NCBI GenBank assembly: GCA_963556145.1
Contig: OY744466.1
Span: 620,001-684,000 of the forward strand
DNA from: Hygrocybe punicea
Taxonomy: Eukaryota > Basidiomycota > Agaricomycetes > Agaricales > Hygrophoraceae
Direction: 5' to 3'
Length of the DNA: 64,000 nt
Shown piece by piece: positions 11,286 to 22,221 of the stretch (its first letter is position 1; each line of letters begins with the position of its first letter). The notes beneath the pieces are model-generated. The model was not told the DNA's origin and made no database searches. It saw only the letters and a list, made by a program, of their open reading frames with translations. Made by a program: the position numbers and the translations under genes.

Positions 11286-12073
11286 TACCATGCACCCTGC
11301 GTGTAACAGTTTTTGTCGGCATAGCGGTTGACTTTCCCTTTCTTGTCCGGTGTTGCAGCCATCGCGTTATCATCGCCGTCGGCCGACACTTTCGCCGGTA
11401 CTCGTTTGGTCCTTAACTGCTGGGACCTATAATGGTCCCACTCGTCCGCAATGATCTGGATGAAGAGATCGGGCTCGATCGTCCTCAACGAGCTGTACAG
11501 TTTGGCCACGGTGAGCTGTGTCGAGGCGAAGTTCACGAGGTGAGGGGGTAGCGACGAAATGATTGTTGAACGGTAATCCTTGTCGTCGATGTCTACATCC
11601 AGCGAGGCTAAATCCTCACGTTTGGCTCGCAGCTCGTCTAGGAACTTGCGCACATCTCCTTTGTCGGGGCACCTGGATTCGAGGAAAGCGGCTCGCAGTT
11701 CCGTCTGAGCAAAAACACTCCGGCGGGTGTACTCTTCGACTATCGAGGTCCAAGCGAGGGCAACAGTGGCGTGCCGGCGAATCTTCATGGCTACGGAGTC
11801 GGGGATCTTTTGTAAGAGCATGTTCTTTGCCGTGGCTTCGTCTTTTTCCCATTTCTCTCCAGTAGGGTCTGGAGCTAGCGTCCCGTCATCCAGAGCGGCG
11901 GGAGGAGAAGGTCTGGAGCTCTTTCCTTCAAAATGGTCCCAGCGTCCCTTGGCTCGGATGGCAGCTGAGAAGCGTAGCTCGAAGATCGCCCAATTTAGGC
12001 CATTGGAAGCAAGCTTGGGAATGTCGGAAGGGAGGGAGTCGGAGATAGCCTGAAGGGTGCTAGCGGTGGACAT
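11286..12073 (-). pseudogene. Copia Gag, N-terminal part
   Basis: The ATG at 12073 (MSTASTLQAISDSLPSDIP) is chosen because frames further upstream enter the LTR. The sequence has features of Copia Gag: KLASNGLNWAIFELRFSAAI (the first conserved tryptophan motif), WDHFEG, AWTSIVEEY and FLDELRAKREDL. It ends at NCYTQGAW, where the MITE begins, before the zinc knuckle. It would form the virus-like particle shell of the retrotransposon. Confidence 0.9.
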
Positions 12074-12106
12074 GACGAATACGAAGAAGTACGCAGTGGA
12101 TACGCA

Positions 12107-12119
12107 GGGCACAATAACC
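12107..12119 (-). other. Candidate primer-binding site of the copia element
   Basis: Directly after the 5' LTR the minus strand reads GGTTATTGTGCCC. It resembles the complement of the anticodon arm of initiator tRNA-Met, the half-tRNA primer used by some Copia elements. The match is imperfect by my recollection of the tRNA, so the primer assignment is inference. Confidence 0.45.
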
Positions 12120-12433
12120 TGTAGAACTAAGGATTGACAATATAATCTCAGTGTGAGAACAATACGCAACTGTATATTTAATGTTACCTAAGGATTGACA
12201 ATATAATCTAGTTGAAGTCAATAAGAGGTAAAAGAAAATAAGGGAACAAGTGGCTAACCTCAGTGCGAGAACAATACGCAGCTGAGGTCTCTACGCTACG
12301 AAAACTAACTTATATACCTTAACAAAGGGTAAGGTAAGAAAGGATACCGAAAAAGGTAAATCTAATCTAATCTAATCTAGCGGTTATCTAATCATTGTTG
12401 ATTCGGTACTTATAGCCGGTTTGTCATTCAACA
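12120..12433 (-). repeat. 5' LTR of the copia element
   Basis: Same sequence as 6789-7102 with one difference noticed by eye. Followed by the second GTAGA copy at 12434-12438. Confidence 0.95.
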
Positions 12434-12438
12434 GTAGA

Positions 12439-13363
12439 CTCTTAGTTCCTATCCACAACCATCAAACTCCATTTCACCACTATCACTGCATACCATTTGG
12501 AACACATTCTGGTTTTGGTTAGCTGCAATGACTGCTGCACTTGTATTGACCCCATCCATATGTTTCCCTTTCACTTTTATACTTCCTGGTGCAGACCACT
12601 AGCCATTTACCCTACCATTTCATATCTGTTGCCAACCCCTCTTATGCTGTATATAATTCAGTCAAGTACAATATGAGCTACAAATGTTCATAATTCAATT
12701 TCTACTACCAAAATTCAATAATACACTGAAAACATAAGCTAGCTTTAGGGCATTAACTGCTACCAGCTTATCTTTGCTTGAGTTTGTTCTCCATAGTTGA
12801 AAGTACTTGGAATAACCCAGGAATGTCCATGCAAAACTTTGGCCCTCTAGGATAAGTCACTAGCTTATTCAGCCTCAACCAAATATGATATCAAGCTATG
12901 AGGTTCCCCAGCAGGAATGCCAGTTAGTGTTGCCACAGCTCAGTCCAAAACTGTTAGCCAATTGAGCTGTGCCAATGATTAGCCAAGCTAAGCCATTGCT
13001 ACAGCTAATGGTTAAACCTTGGCATAGCCGTGGCTAGCCATTTTGAGTGATTACAAAATATCCAATTAGGAAATATAATGATTTCAAGGTTTCCAGAGCA
13101 TTTGCTGGCTTACAACTGGTTTTCTGGCATTGCCCAAGGCTCAAAATGTCACCAGACGACTGCTGTGCCAATGAAGGATAGATTTTGGTGTAAAATACAA
13201 TAATACTGAATAATTATTGCATCTACATAGTCTCAATTACCTTGATGAATGACCATGTCATATCGTAACTTGTAACAATTACCATTCGATACAGAACAGA
13301 TGAAATATTGAGCTGTTAAATCTGACTTATGGAAAGAAGCTCATGTTGTCAATGCTTTGGGCG
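12439..13363. other. Degraded AT-rich DNA with one hAT-like repeat end
   Basis: No gene is supported. From 12925 a TAGTGTTGCCACAGCTC terminus is followed by repeated TTAGCCA motifs and then ATATCCAATTAGGAAAT and GCATTTGCTGGCTT. The same sequence series recurs at 62979-63160. The right end of this copy was not found. Confidence 0.55.
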
Positions 13364-13914
13364 TCACTGAGATGTGAGAGGGTTTGTAAGAGAAGCCATT
13401 TGAAGACACTCTTGGCTTGTGTTCATTATGTTGACCCAAATATCCGGTTGGGCAGGATCCAGGCACTCAATGTGGTTCATTGTAGCAAATATGAGGCAGC
13501 AAAATTATGTCCCCCAATTTTTACTTTTATCTTATTTTATTTGGGGGGGTTGACATACCTGACTTCAGCAGCAGTGACACCATCAAGGCTGTTTAAGAGT
13601 CCACTCAGACTTAGCCTTGAACTGTGTGAGTAGTTTCAGTTGCATTCATAGTCCCATTGGTGGATGTAGTGTCATGACTGATGGAGCACATAAATGTATA
13701 GCCATGTGAGAAAGTGACTTGCCTGATTGAAACATCTCCCATTAATGTCATCAAAGTATTATCACTTATGCAGTACTTATGCTAGGATTAGGCTTCAAGA
13801 AAGGCTGACAACATAGATATCAAGATCAAGTTTGCAAGCTAAGGAATGGATGAGTGATAGTTTGCCACTATCTTTAAACCCTCCAACCATCAAAGAGTTC
13901 CAAAGGGGATCCAT
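13364..13914 (-). pseudogene. BCS1-like AAA-ATPase pseudogene
   Basis: Pieces of a BCS1-type AAA domain appear in order on the minus strand: GKLSLIHSLACKLDLDIYVV (13900-13795), then SDNTLMTLMGDVSIR (about 13770-13725), then RLSLSGLLNSLDGVTAAEVR (about 13625-13565), then ATMNHIECLDPAQPDIWVNI (about 13490-13420), with a stop at 13364. BCS1 is a mitochondrial inner-membrane chaperone, and Agaricomycetes carry many paralogues. The Walker A loop is damaged (GFKDSGKL where GxxGxGKS is expected), the Walker B segment is not visible, and the pieces are in different frames. It is a decayed copy. Overlapping plus-strand frames here are its shadows. Confidence 0.75.
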
Positions 13915-15639
13915 TGTCAAGCAGAGGTTGTACATGGCAAGGGCCAAATTGTTGTCTCTGATACCATGTCGATAGCCTTGGAGCATGCAAGGGAACCACA
14001 AGATGCTGAAAGAAATCAGAATAATTATTGCTATTCGAGAAATATAACTGCTCTCACCAAGATTGTTGACTGCCATCATGATTACATCCTCAACTCTGAA
14101 CACTTGCACCAGGCCAACATTTGTTTGACAAAATCATGTTCCACCATGAAGGAGAGAATGGTCCCTATGCCCATGCTGTTGTCACCAGAGGTGTTCCAAC
14201 ATGCGCCATCACTGTCCAAGCCTGTACTGTCCCCAGAAAACCTGGCCAACACTCAAGAGATGCCCTTTTCAATGTATATTGGCATACCCACCCCTGTTTT
14301 CTCCTCTGTTTGGCCCCCATCTCTGCCTATGCCCTCATCATTATCCCTAGAAGCATGCCAGGACATACTGCCAGCATCCACATTTGCCACTGATGTCATA
14401 CCTGCTGCAACTCTGCTTGCTCTCGAGTCAGCATTGCTATCCTTTAAGGCCCTCAAGGTTTTGGAGCAGAAGATGGTAAAGTTGGCTGATCGGTGTAGAG
14501 GGTCGACGTCCCTCTGAGTCCGTATCCTCGATATATCATGAATCCGGACGAACCCGATGCCTCCAATCGATCCCCATTCCAACCCGACGTAACCTGACGT
14601 GACGTGACCCGACGTGACTGACGTGACCCGACGTATGCCGCTTTGTCACAGCCGCTTTCGGACCAAATCCGGCAGCCTCCAGACATTGATCTTGGTGCTG
14701 GGGGGCTTCAATCTCAAGACCGGTGGCTGGTGGTCAGGTTTGGAGGGTTAGAAACACCTAGAAGCCAAGCTTGCAGGGCATCTTTGGGGGGACTGACTTG
14801 TCATGCCTTGAAAGGAGCAGCAGGGTACACCACCAAGGCTGCATCAATAAATACACCAATTGTTGTAACTAAGCAACAGATGTAAAAATTGTGGCCACCT
14901 CCTGGCCCTGAATATGAAGGCAATCAAAAATTAGTTCACAATTTCGAGTAATGCACCAGTACTAGTAGTGCCAGCTGTCAATATTGGCCTTGAAAGCTTG
15001 AACCCATGAAAAAAAGACCGAAATTGCAGAGCAGTGCAGTGCCATGTGTGTTTTCTGGAGACTCCATACATGATGCCCATGATGTGGTGATGGGCATGGC
15101 CCAATGTGCTTGAATCCATTCCCATGGTTTTCATGTGGTTTTATATCTTATTGTCTCTGTTCCCCAAATCACTGTGTTGTCCTTTAATGAAAAGTCTTTC
15201 CTCACTCACTTGAAAATTAGGAGCTGTGGATAATGTTTGACTCGGTATGGATCTCCATTGATTGTAGTTAGGAATTTGCATACAATGAATCCTGAAATGA
15301 GATAGCCAAATCAGGTTCATAGAAGTGCAACATTTTGCGGTGAATAATCAAACTAATTTTTTTCATCTGGCCAGATTATTCTTGACCATCTTCTCATGGT
15401 AATCTCAAATCTTCAGAACAATATGAGCTGAAGTGCAGTGGGGATAACATGTTTTTTAAGTGCAGGAGTTTAATGTTTAATTAACTTTTTGTGACCATGT
15501 CCACGACACGCCAATATACTTTTTCTGCATAACTGTCCATATTTTGAATTCCCTCTGCTTTCGGTTCACTGTCTAGCTATGCATTGCAAGCTTCATTCCC
15601 CTGCCCAAATTGCCAACAAGCTCATGTCATTCTGATGGT
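13915..15639. other. Degraded region without a supported gene
   Basis: A plus-strand open frame at 13966-14517 has a mildly protein-like tail (ALLSFKALKVLEQKMVKLAD) but no recognised domain. From 14887 to 15480 the sequence is AT-rich, with no long frame. Confidence 0.4.
14575..14640. repeat. Short GACGTGACCC tandem motif
   Basis: Six to seven imperfect copies of (C)CGACGTGAC(C) follow one another. ACGTGAC/GTCACGT-like cores make it partly palindromic. No function is evident. Confidence 0.6.
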
Positions 15640-17502
15640 CAAATAATGAAAACCAAAAGCCAATTCTACCCTCAAAGCCAAGAACCTGCAACCAAGTACA
15701 GGTCCAAACTCTTAAAGATGAGCTCTCACTGGAACAGGCCATGACCAAGTCTCTGAAGGTAACAATTGATCAACAATCAGCAGAACTAGCTAGCCTGCAT
15801 ACCCAAGTCCTGACTTTGGATGCCAATTTGAACCTTGCCAGCTCCAATCAGGTGGATGTCTAATCAATGACAGCAGTGCTAAGCCAGGTGCATTAGGACT
15901 TCAGTGAAGAGTGCTCCAAAACAAGGAAGCAACACAGAAAAATCCTATGGCAACAGAATGAGTGGCGAAAGATGGCATCAAAGATTGGCACTCTACAAGA
16001 AATAATTGCATGCCAGGCCATGCAATTGGAAGATCAGTGTACTGCATCTAAAAACAAGCAAGTTATGGCAACACAGAAGACAGACTCCCTTTTGTCTGCT
16101 TTGGACTCAGCCAACCTTGAAGTGACAGGGTACCAAAAGACAACAGTGAAGCTTTGGTTGAAGATTCAATGTCTTCAGATGTGAGTGCTTTGGGCACAAA
16201 CATCTTGCTCCATTGTGAGGAGTCGCCATCACTGTCTTCTAAAGGTGCAAAAGAATGCTGTGACTTGGTGTGTTACATCTCATGGTACCACTCTGACTGC
16301 TCAAGCTCTGGCACAGAAACTCTGCAAGGCTGGTTGCTCTCAGGAAAATGTTGGCCCCATCATGGTCATAACTGGGGAGGCTATGGGTGTGAAGATTGCA
16401 CGCAAAATAAGTCGATGCATAGTTCAAAGGGCAAACAATGAAGTTGCTGTAGCATCTCGGATTCAGTTAGGTTATGAGCTGACACAAGCTGATGGTATGA
16501 GTCTCTGGCACTGGCAAATGAACCATTAATTGTCATTCCAGCATTCACAGCAAGTGGCGGTGGCACAACACACTGGAATATCACTTATGTATCTCGACAT
16601 ATCACCATTCCAGTTGCTCTGTACTCCTTCAGCTTGGAATGTGGCTCCATCAAGCATGAAACTCACCTTGTATCTGTTTCAGCCACTATCAACCATATAG
16701 CAGAATCTCAAATCCAAAGGATGGAAATAACTCAAAGAAGAGTTGTCCCTGCTACTTCATGCTTCTTCCTTGGCAAAGTGAGATCGATTAACTTTCAGGA
16801 CTGGAGATTTTGCTTGAAAGCTTAAAGGGGTGATTGGTGATCATGCTCCTGATCAGCTCAAAACAGCACAGCTTGCACAGGATTGGAAGCAAGAAGTGAT
16901 GCACAATGATCTGGGGACTTTGGCTATGTCTTTTATGGACAGTGAAGAAATTGGCAAGGCAATCTGCCATCTCTCAGATCAAAAGATCTCAAATGCTGGT
17001 GCGATGTAGTCAATGCACTTGCCATTGAACTTGGAACCACAGCTTTCAAAAATCTCACAGCCAATGAGCAAAGGCACATCAATTTCTTTGTTCATGGTGG
17101 CTGCTGCATGCACAAAAAGCTAAACTCAGTCAAAGGCAGAAATGAAGCTATGCAATCAATCTGGGCAGTTCTGGATGCCTTGCCACCTGTGCTTCTTGCA
17201 AACAAGGCAAATGCAGCAGCAATTTCCATCGATTCCATTGGAGGAACTCTTGGCCCAGCTGCACAACAAGCAACTGATGCTAGCACTCAGGGAGGTGTAA
17301 AGGAAGCAAGCCTTGCTGGCGCACTTTTCAACAATAAAGATGACAAGAAAGGGCACCAAGACTTTCAGTGGCATTACTTTGAGAAGGTCAAGCTGGAGAT
17401 CACAAGGAAAAGGTCGACTGTCAAATTCCCAGACACGAGTAATACCCAGTATCAGTGCTATTGTAACACTGCTGCTGAACTTCTCATACCTGCACACCCG
17501 CG

Positions 17503-18918
17503 ATGTTCACAGCGACACCATGCACTCGACCTTTGCACCCTGAGCTTGGTCTACCATCATCGCATCAGTCCTTGTTGTCATCTGCACCTTTGTCTACATC
17601 CTCGCCTTCGGTATTGCCTTTGCGCCTGTGCTCGCCTTTGTCCTGGCTAGAGGATGCTTCGCGTGCGATTGCTAGCCGACTACAGTACCCAGATGCACTC
17701 GCTTCACAACAATTTCTCTCGCTGTCGCCTCACATTGATTCCTATACTCCACCTGTGACACATACGTCCGCGCAGCGCATTGCGGAGATAGAAAGTGAAT
17801 TAGCCATTCTGCGAAAGCGCCGCGAACCAGCTACGCTGCGAGAGCATTATGTTCACCACCAGGAAGGCCTCTTAAATCATCGCAAACATCGCACTATTCA
17901 GGAAAAACCTGTAGATCATTTTGTCTCATCTAGTGGTCCAACTGCGGTATACTATGCAAATAGTGTGCAACCCTCTACCCAAATCGCGCCCACTTTGCCG
18001 TCGCATATCATCGCTCCACACTCGCCTACAGCCTCCTTACCTGTGCGCTCAATTTCGCATACATTCTTGCCTGCGGTACCCTTGACTTTGACTTCGCATG
18101 CTACACCGCTGACTTCGGCTTCATCGTCTGTGCCAAATACTTTGACCTTATCCCCGCCGTAATTCAGCTCACAGACCCCTTTGTTTGCATCCCCTGTAGT
18201 CAAGATTTCGACCTCGCAGCCCCCTGCCTCGCTATCACTTTGTGCGCCAACCGCGTCTCGCCCAGATCTCAAAATTGCATCCGCAGCTGCGCACACCTTG
18301 TCTCAAGCCCTTGTACCTGCACGCACCTTTTCGCCATCAGTATTAGCTTCGCCTCTACCTGCCTGTACAGCGCACAAGTCCCTAGTGTCTCCGCTTGCAC
18401 CTGTCCCAACCTCGAACCCCGAAACTGCGTCCCCCCTTTTGCATATTTTGTCACCTGCGTTATTATCTTCTTCGCGGCCTCGCGCCACTATATCCATGCT
18501 TCCTGCACCCTTTGCATCATTTACTCCGACCACAGCTACTGCGACTTCCATTCTCCTCACTGCGATTCCATCTGCTGCGCCCACGTCTTCTTCAATGCCC
18601 CACGTTTTGTCCTTGCATCCTGCAATTTTGCGTCCAACTGCGGTCACCTCTGGAATGCCTCCATCTTGGCTCCTGATTGCTGCGCATAGCTCGTATTTGA
18701 CTCCGCTGTTAATTTCGCTCCAGTACACTTCTGCGCGTGCCCATGTTCCGCGCTGTGCCCCACAGCTCAAAGCTAAGTGTCAAATCGGCGAACCACCACC
18801 ACTATTCCTGGCATCGGTTTCATTTCTCATCATTGCTATTGCCGCACTTCGATTCTGGTCACTTCTCCGTTCGTTGTTGACTGAGGACAGTCAATATTTC
18901 AGTTGGGAGAGAAGATGA
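17503..18918 (+). CDS. Hypothetical Ser/Pro/Ala-rich protein in the insert, two open frames
   Basis: The first frame (17503-18162) contains a coiled-coil stretch, SAQRIAEIESELAILRKRRE, followed by a basic segment. The second (18181-18918) is Ala/Ser/Pro/Thr-rich and ends in a hydrophobic segment, FLASVSFLIIAIAALRFW. They are 18 bases apart with one stop between, and 18181 is in phase with 17503, so this may be one protein with a nonsense codon or a short intron. The C-rich composition keeps other frames open, so coding status is uncertain. No family recognised. Confidence 0.35.
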
Positions 18919-19518
18919 TACACAGCGCACGTCCCTAAGCACGGAAACCCTCTATTGGACCTATTCTAGTCTCGACATGCTGCGATTTGCTGCGATTTAT
19001 TGCGAAACATCCCAATTTATATGTATCTCCATTGCGATGCGACAGCACGATGCGTGCGATACGGGCGATAATTTGACATTATGGCGATTTTCTTCGGAGT
19101 GCTTCGGCCCCCTTCGGAAACATATTTCGAGCCTCTCCGACATCATCCACGCTTATACCGTTCACCCTATTCCATTCCGATTCCGTTCTGGTTCCAGGGA
19201 AGTCTTTATGTGACATGTTTCACTTATTTCAAACATTATAGCTCCTATCCTTTAGATATTTTGGAAATTGCTTCGCATGGTGCTATACCCTTCATTTCAG
19301 TTCCATTTCATCCCTATTGCACCATAGTTCCATCACGCACCATCTATTTGTCTTGCCTTCTTCACCCTGTATTGTCCTAACAACCAACTTCGCATAAATA
19401 CCCCCTATAGTTTATGTACTAGGGAGACGTCTTGTATACTCCCGATTCACCTCTTTACTGCGCCGTCCATGCGATAGCTCCGCTGTACTCTATTAAACTT
19501 TGCATTCCTTCTATAAAG

Positions 19519-20641
19519 TAGTGTTGCCGTAGTTCGGTTCCGAACCTAGCCGAACCCGGTTCAAACCCCGAACCGAACCCTAAGTTCCGTCTAAGTTCAG
19601 CCAAGTGCTGAACCGGACCACGGGTTCAGTTCCGGGTTTCAAGGCCTGCCGGATTTCCTGGACGGCTCCAAACCGCGTTCAAACCGCGAACGTGGATATT
19701 TTTAAGGTATTGATTTCATTTGTATTTTGTATTTCTTTACTTACTATTTCGTGTTAAACGGCATCATGTGACCGGCCGTGACCTTTCACGCAACACAGCA
19801 ACATCAACGGGGGTTGAACACAACACAATTTGTGTTGTGTTCATCAAGGTATGTTTCAATTTTTTCTTAACTTTACTAATGTTATTTGCGACAGGCAACT
19901 CGACCGCGACCACATCGTAACCACACCCACCTTGGCACAAGTTGAATGCCAATGCCAATGCAATGCCAAGGGACGCGGGACAGCAGCAACACCACCACCA
20001 CCACCAGCGGCGGCAACGGCAACGGCAACGGCAATGGCAACCAGGCAATGACAATGGCAATGGCCAGCAGCAGCAGCAACAGTGGAAGCAGCAGCAACAG
20101 CGGAAGCAGCAGCAACAGCGGAAGCAGCAGCAACAGCGGAAGCAGCAGCACCGGCAGCAACGGCAGCAGCAGCAGCGGCAGCAGCAGCGGCAACAGCAAA
20201 AGCCATCCAACGGCAACGACAACCACGACGGCCAGCAGCAGCAGCAGCAATGCCGGCAGCAGCAGCAACAGCGGCAGCAGCAACGGCAGCAACAGCGGCA
20301 GCAGCAGCAGCAGCAACGGCCACGACAGCAGCAGCGCCAGCAACAGCAGCAGTGGCAGCAGCAGCAACGCCGGATGGCTCCCCCGCAGCCCAACTACCTC
20401 GCGAAGTGCAGCACCGTATCAATTGATACGTGCCTGCCATTCGTGAGGAGAACAGAGCTCATGGGGTGAGCCCACCTCGGTCCGGGGTTCAGACGCAGTC
20501 TGAACCCAGACCGAACGCGGAGAGACGGTTCGATGCCGTCTGGGTTCCGGTTTGGCGCAGGGCCAAACCGGACCCGAAGTTCGGTTCGCGGTTCCGCCAA
20601 AAAGGGTCGGAACCGGACCGAACTGAACTTCGGCAACACTA
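19519..20641. mobile_element. hAT-like non-autonomous element A, 1,123 bp, 8-bp target duplication
   Basis: The left end is TAGTGTTGCCGTAGTTCGG and the right end is the complement of TAGTGTTGCCGAAGTTCAG. The exact 8-bp direct repeat CTATAAAG flanks it at 19511-19518 and 20642-20649. The subterminal 150 bp on each side is packed with GGTTCGG/CCGAACC motifs in both orientations. The middle holds a CAG-rich microsatellite. It has no transposase and would need one in trans. Confidence 0.9.
20055..20385. repeat. CAG/CAA-type trinucleotide microsatellite
   Basis: Interrupted (CAGCAR)n with CGG and AGC variants. All frames stay open and would give poly-Gln, poly-Ser or poly-Ala on the plus strand and Leu/Cys/Ala runs on the minus strand. 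These are artefacts of composition, not genes. Confidence 0.9.
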
Positions 20642-21445
20642 CTATAAAGTGCTACATATACACCGAAAACATCGCCAACTGTTTCGCACACGCCGTGCAC
20701 ATCGCACACATCGCACACATCAGAAACATCATCGCCACTATCCAGAGCACCTCTGAGTATTTTTACTAACCTTTTGGATTGAGATTGAACCCCTCAGAAT
20801 TCGTACAGCACTGTGGTAGAGTTGGTATTTGATTCCGTTCGCATTACCGCAGTGCACCCTTTCAACGTGACAAGAAAGATAAGCCTGGATTCAACCATAT
20901 GAAGCACAACTTATACCAGGCCCTCCAGGATTCTGCAATGCTCACAGAGTTTGCTGTCCTGGTCCTTTATGCTCAGTTGGTCACAAAACTGTATATGCGT
21001 GCAGTCAGAGGTCCCAGTACTGAAAATGTCAACATCTTGGACATCAGCAGACCAGTTCACGACAAGCTCAGAATGCACATTGCTATAGTGAGCTCCAAGT
21101 TGATCCAGCCTCAAGTGAGGGTGGTAATGACTTGCACCTCTAGGCTTCAGTATCCCTGTGTCAGAGGCCTCACACACACCATCATTCCAGACAGGCTAGA
21201 AGTTGAAAGTGATGAGGAGGAGTTAGTGATTCATATTGAAATCATAAACTTGTATACATTACCATTGCATTTGGCCAGGGGTGAAATCTGAAATTGACAC
21301 TGTTGAGCCTACCACAGAAATATTGTCCCACTATTCAATTACTGCTATCTATATCTTTCTTTTAAATTTTTTTTTATCCGCGACAACCCTTTAAACAGGG
21401 CATCATGGACAATTTTTCTGAGAATTTTTGTGGTCATTTTAGTGT

Positions 21446-21891
21446 GTGGTAGAGAAACCTGAATAGTATAAAGAAGCCAGCAAGTCTGCTTTTATTTATG
21501 ATAACAATTCAGTGTCTGGGGCCCTAAAATATTATGCCAATTTCTTTCCTGTGTAGAAGAAAGGCTAGGGAATGTTATCGGGTAGAGAGATAGAGAAGAT
21601 GTGTGATGCTGGATGTGCAGTTTATGAGACGGTATTGGAACACAGCTGTTTCTTCATTTGGCAGATGGGAAAGTTATGTAAGTGTCACGACTTTTTTTCA
21701 GCTCATCACCACATGATGCCAACTTTTGTGATGATGCTCATCCATCTCAGGGTGAGACTAAGCAGTTGTAAACTTACTGTATAAACATTGTATGTTTGTT
21801 CGATTTGCAATCAGGAGCTCGAGTAGTAGTAGACACACGGCACATTTCCATTTTCTAAACTTGGAGTGCCGCAGAGCCAATATTGATTGAT
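21446..21891. other. No supported feature
   Basis: AT-rich sequence between the end of copy A and the Plavaka target duplication. A 70-codon frame at 21572-21784 has no recognisable motif. Confidence 0.4.
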
Positions 21892-22221
21892 CTTGAAACC
21901 CAGTGAAAAGTCGCAAGTTTAAAAAGATTTACATAGTCTAAAATAATTCTGTATATTCCCAGAACATTTGAAACTTAAAATGCACCCTGGCTCGATTTTG
22001 TTCATGCAAGATAATTTCAAAACGAGTACTACTTCGTGTACAAAACATTTGTATCATTTCAAAACAATTGTATTGGTCCATTGCTGTTCCCTGTTTCGTT
22101 CCGTTTACTGGTTCTGTTCGCCCATTCTGTTTGCTTGCTGTTCCATTTGCTTGCCTGCTCCCCCCTCCCCAATGCATTTGCTGGCTTGCCCCCTCCCTTC
22201 CCCACTGTTCAGTGTGCCGAA

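Larger units (their letters stand above)
6784..12438 (-). mobile_element. Full-length Ty1/copia LTR retrotransposon with 5-bp target duplication
   Basis: The element proper is 6789-12433, read on the minus strand. It is bounded by 314-bp direct LTRs (TG..CA ends) and flanked by the 5-bp direct repeat GTAGA at 6784-6788 and 12434-12438. The internal order gag - protease - integrase - reverse transcriptase - RNase H defines Copia (Pseudoviridae-like). By eye the two LTRs differ at one base (C at 6828 region versus T in the other copy), so insertion is recent. It is nevertheless inactive: a MITE splits gag, two TGA codons interrupt pol, and the integrase core is short. One gag-pol frame is otherwise continuous, as the stops and the MITE are the only breaks. 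Confidence 0.95.
17492..20842 (+). mobile_element. Unclassified insertion splitting copy A
   Basis: Comparison with the intact register of copy B places foreign DNA between CTTCTCATACC (17491) and TTACCGCAGTGCA (about 20843). The insert starts TGCACACC and ends TTCGCA, with TACC on both sides, so a TG..CA element with a short target duplication is possible. I find no long terminal direct repeat and no polymerase. It carries two GC-richer open frames and, itself, a hAT-like MITE at 19519-20641. Without that MITE it is about 2.2 kb. Confidence 0.55.
15640..21445 (+). pseudogene. Agaricomycete repeat protein of unknown function, copy A (interrupted)
   Basis: A coiled-coil start (QSAELASLHTQVLTLDANLN, then QLEDQCTASKNKQVMATQ) is followed by the conserved core: KVQKNAVTW, VGPIMVITGEAMGVKIARKI, then FFVHGGCCMHKKLNSVKGRN, then LGPAAQQATDASTQGGVK. 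The frame stops near 17490 at CNTAAELL, where a foreign insert begins. It resumes at about 20850 with KHNLYQALQDSAMLTEFAVL and AVRGPSTENVNILDISR. In-frame stops (for example after NQVDV and LKIQCLQ) and frameshifts mark it as dead. Compared with copy B it also lacks about 0.8 kb near 21090. I recognise the protein as one found in many copies in Agaricomycete genomes, possibly transposon-encoded. Its function is unknown. Confidence 0.7.

Noticed and set aside
10921..11299. hAT-type MITE with CAGGG ends and 8-bp duplication in gag
   Set aside because: No 8-bp duplication is present, and excision at these borders does not restore the frame. The TA-type borders do.
13343..13633. 96-codon plus-strand frame
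   Set aside because: Antisense of the BCS1-like pseudogene pieces.
18950..19518. LTR of a retrotransposon in the unknown insert
   Set aside because: It has promoter-like and polyadenylation-like motifs, but no matching direct copy was found at the other end of the insert.
19764..20446. Long open frames of poly-Gln, poly-Ser, poly-Ala, poly-Leu or poly-Cys on both strands
   Set aside because: All follow from a CAG-type microsatellite inside a hAT-like MITE. Every frame is open, which is a sign of composition rather than coding.
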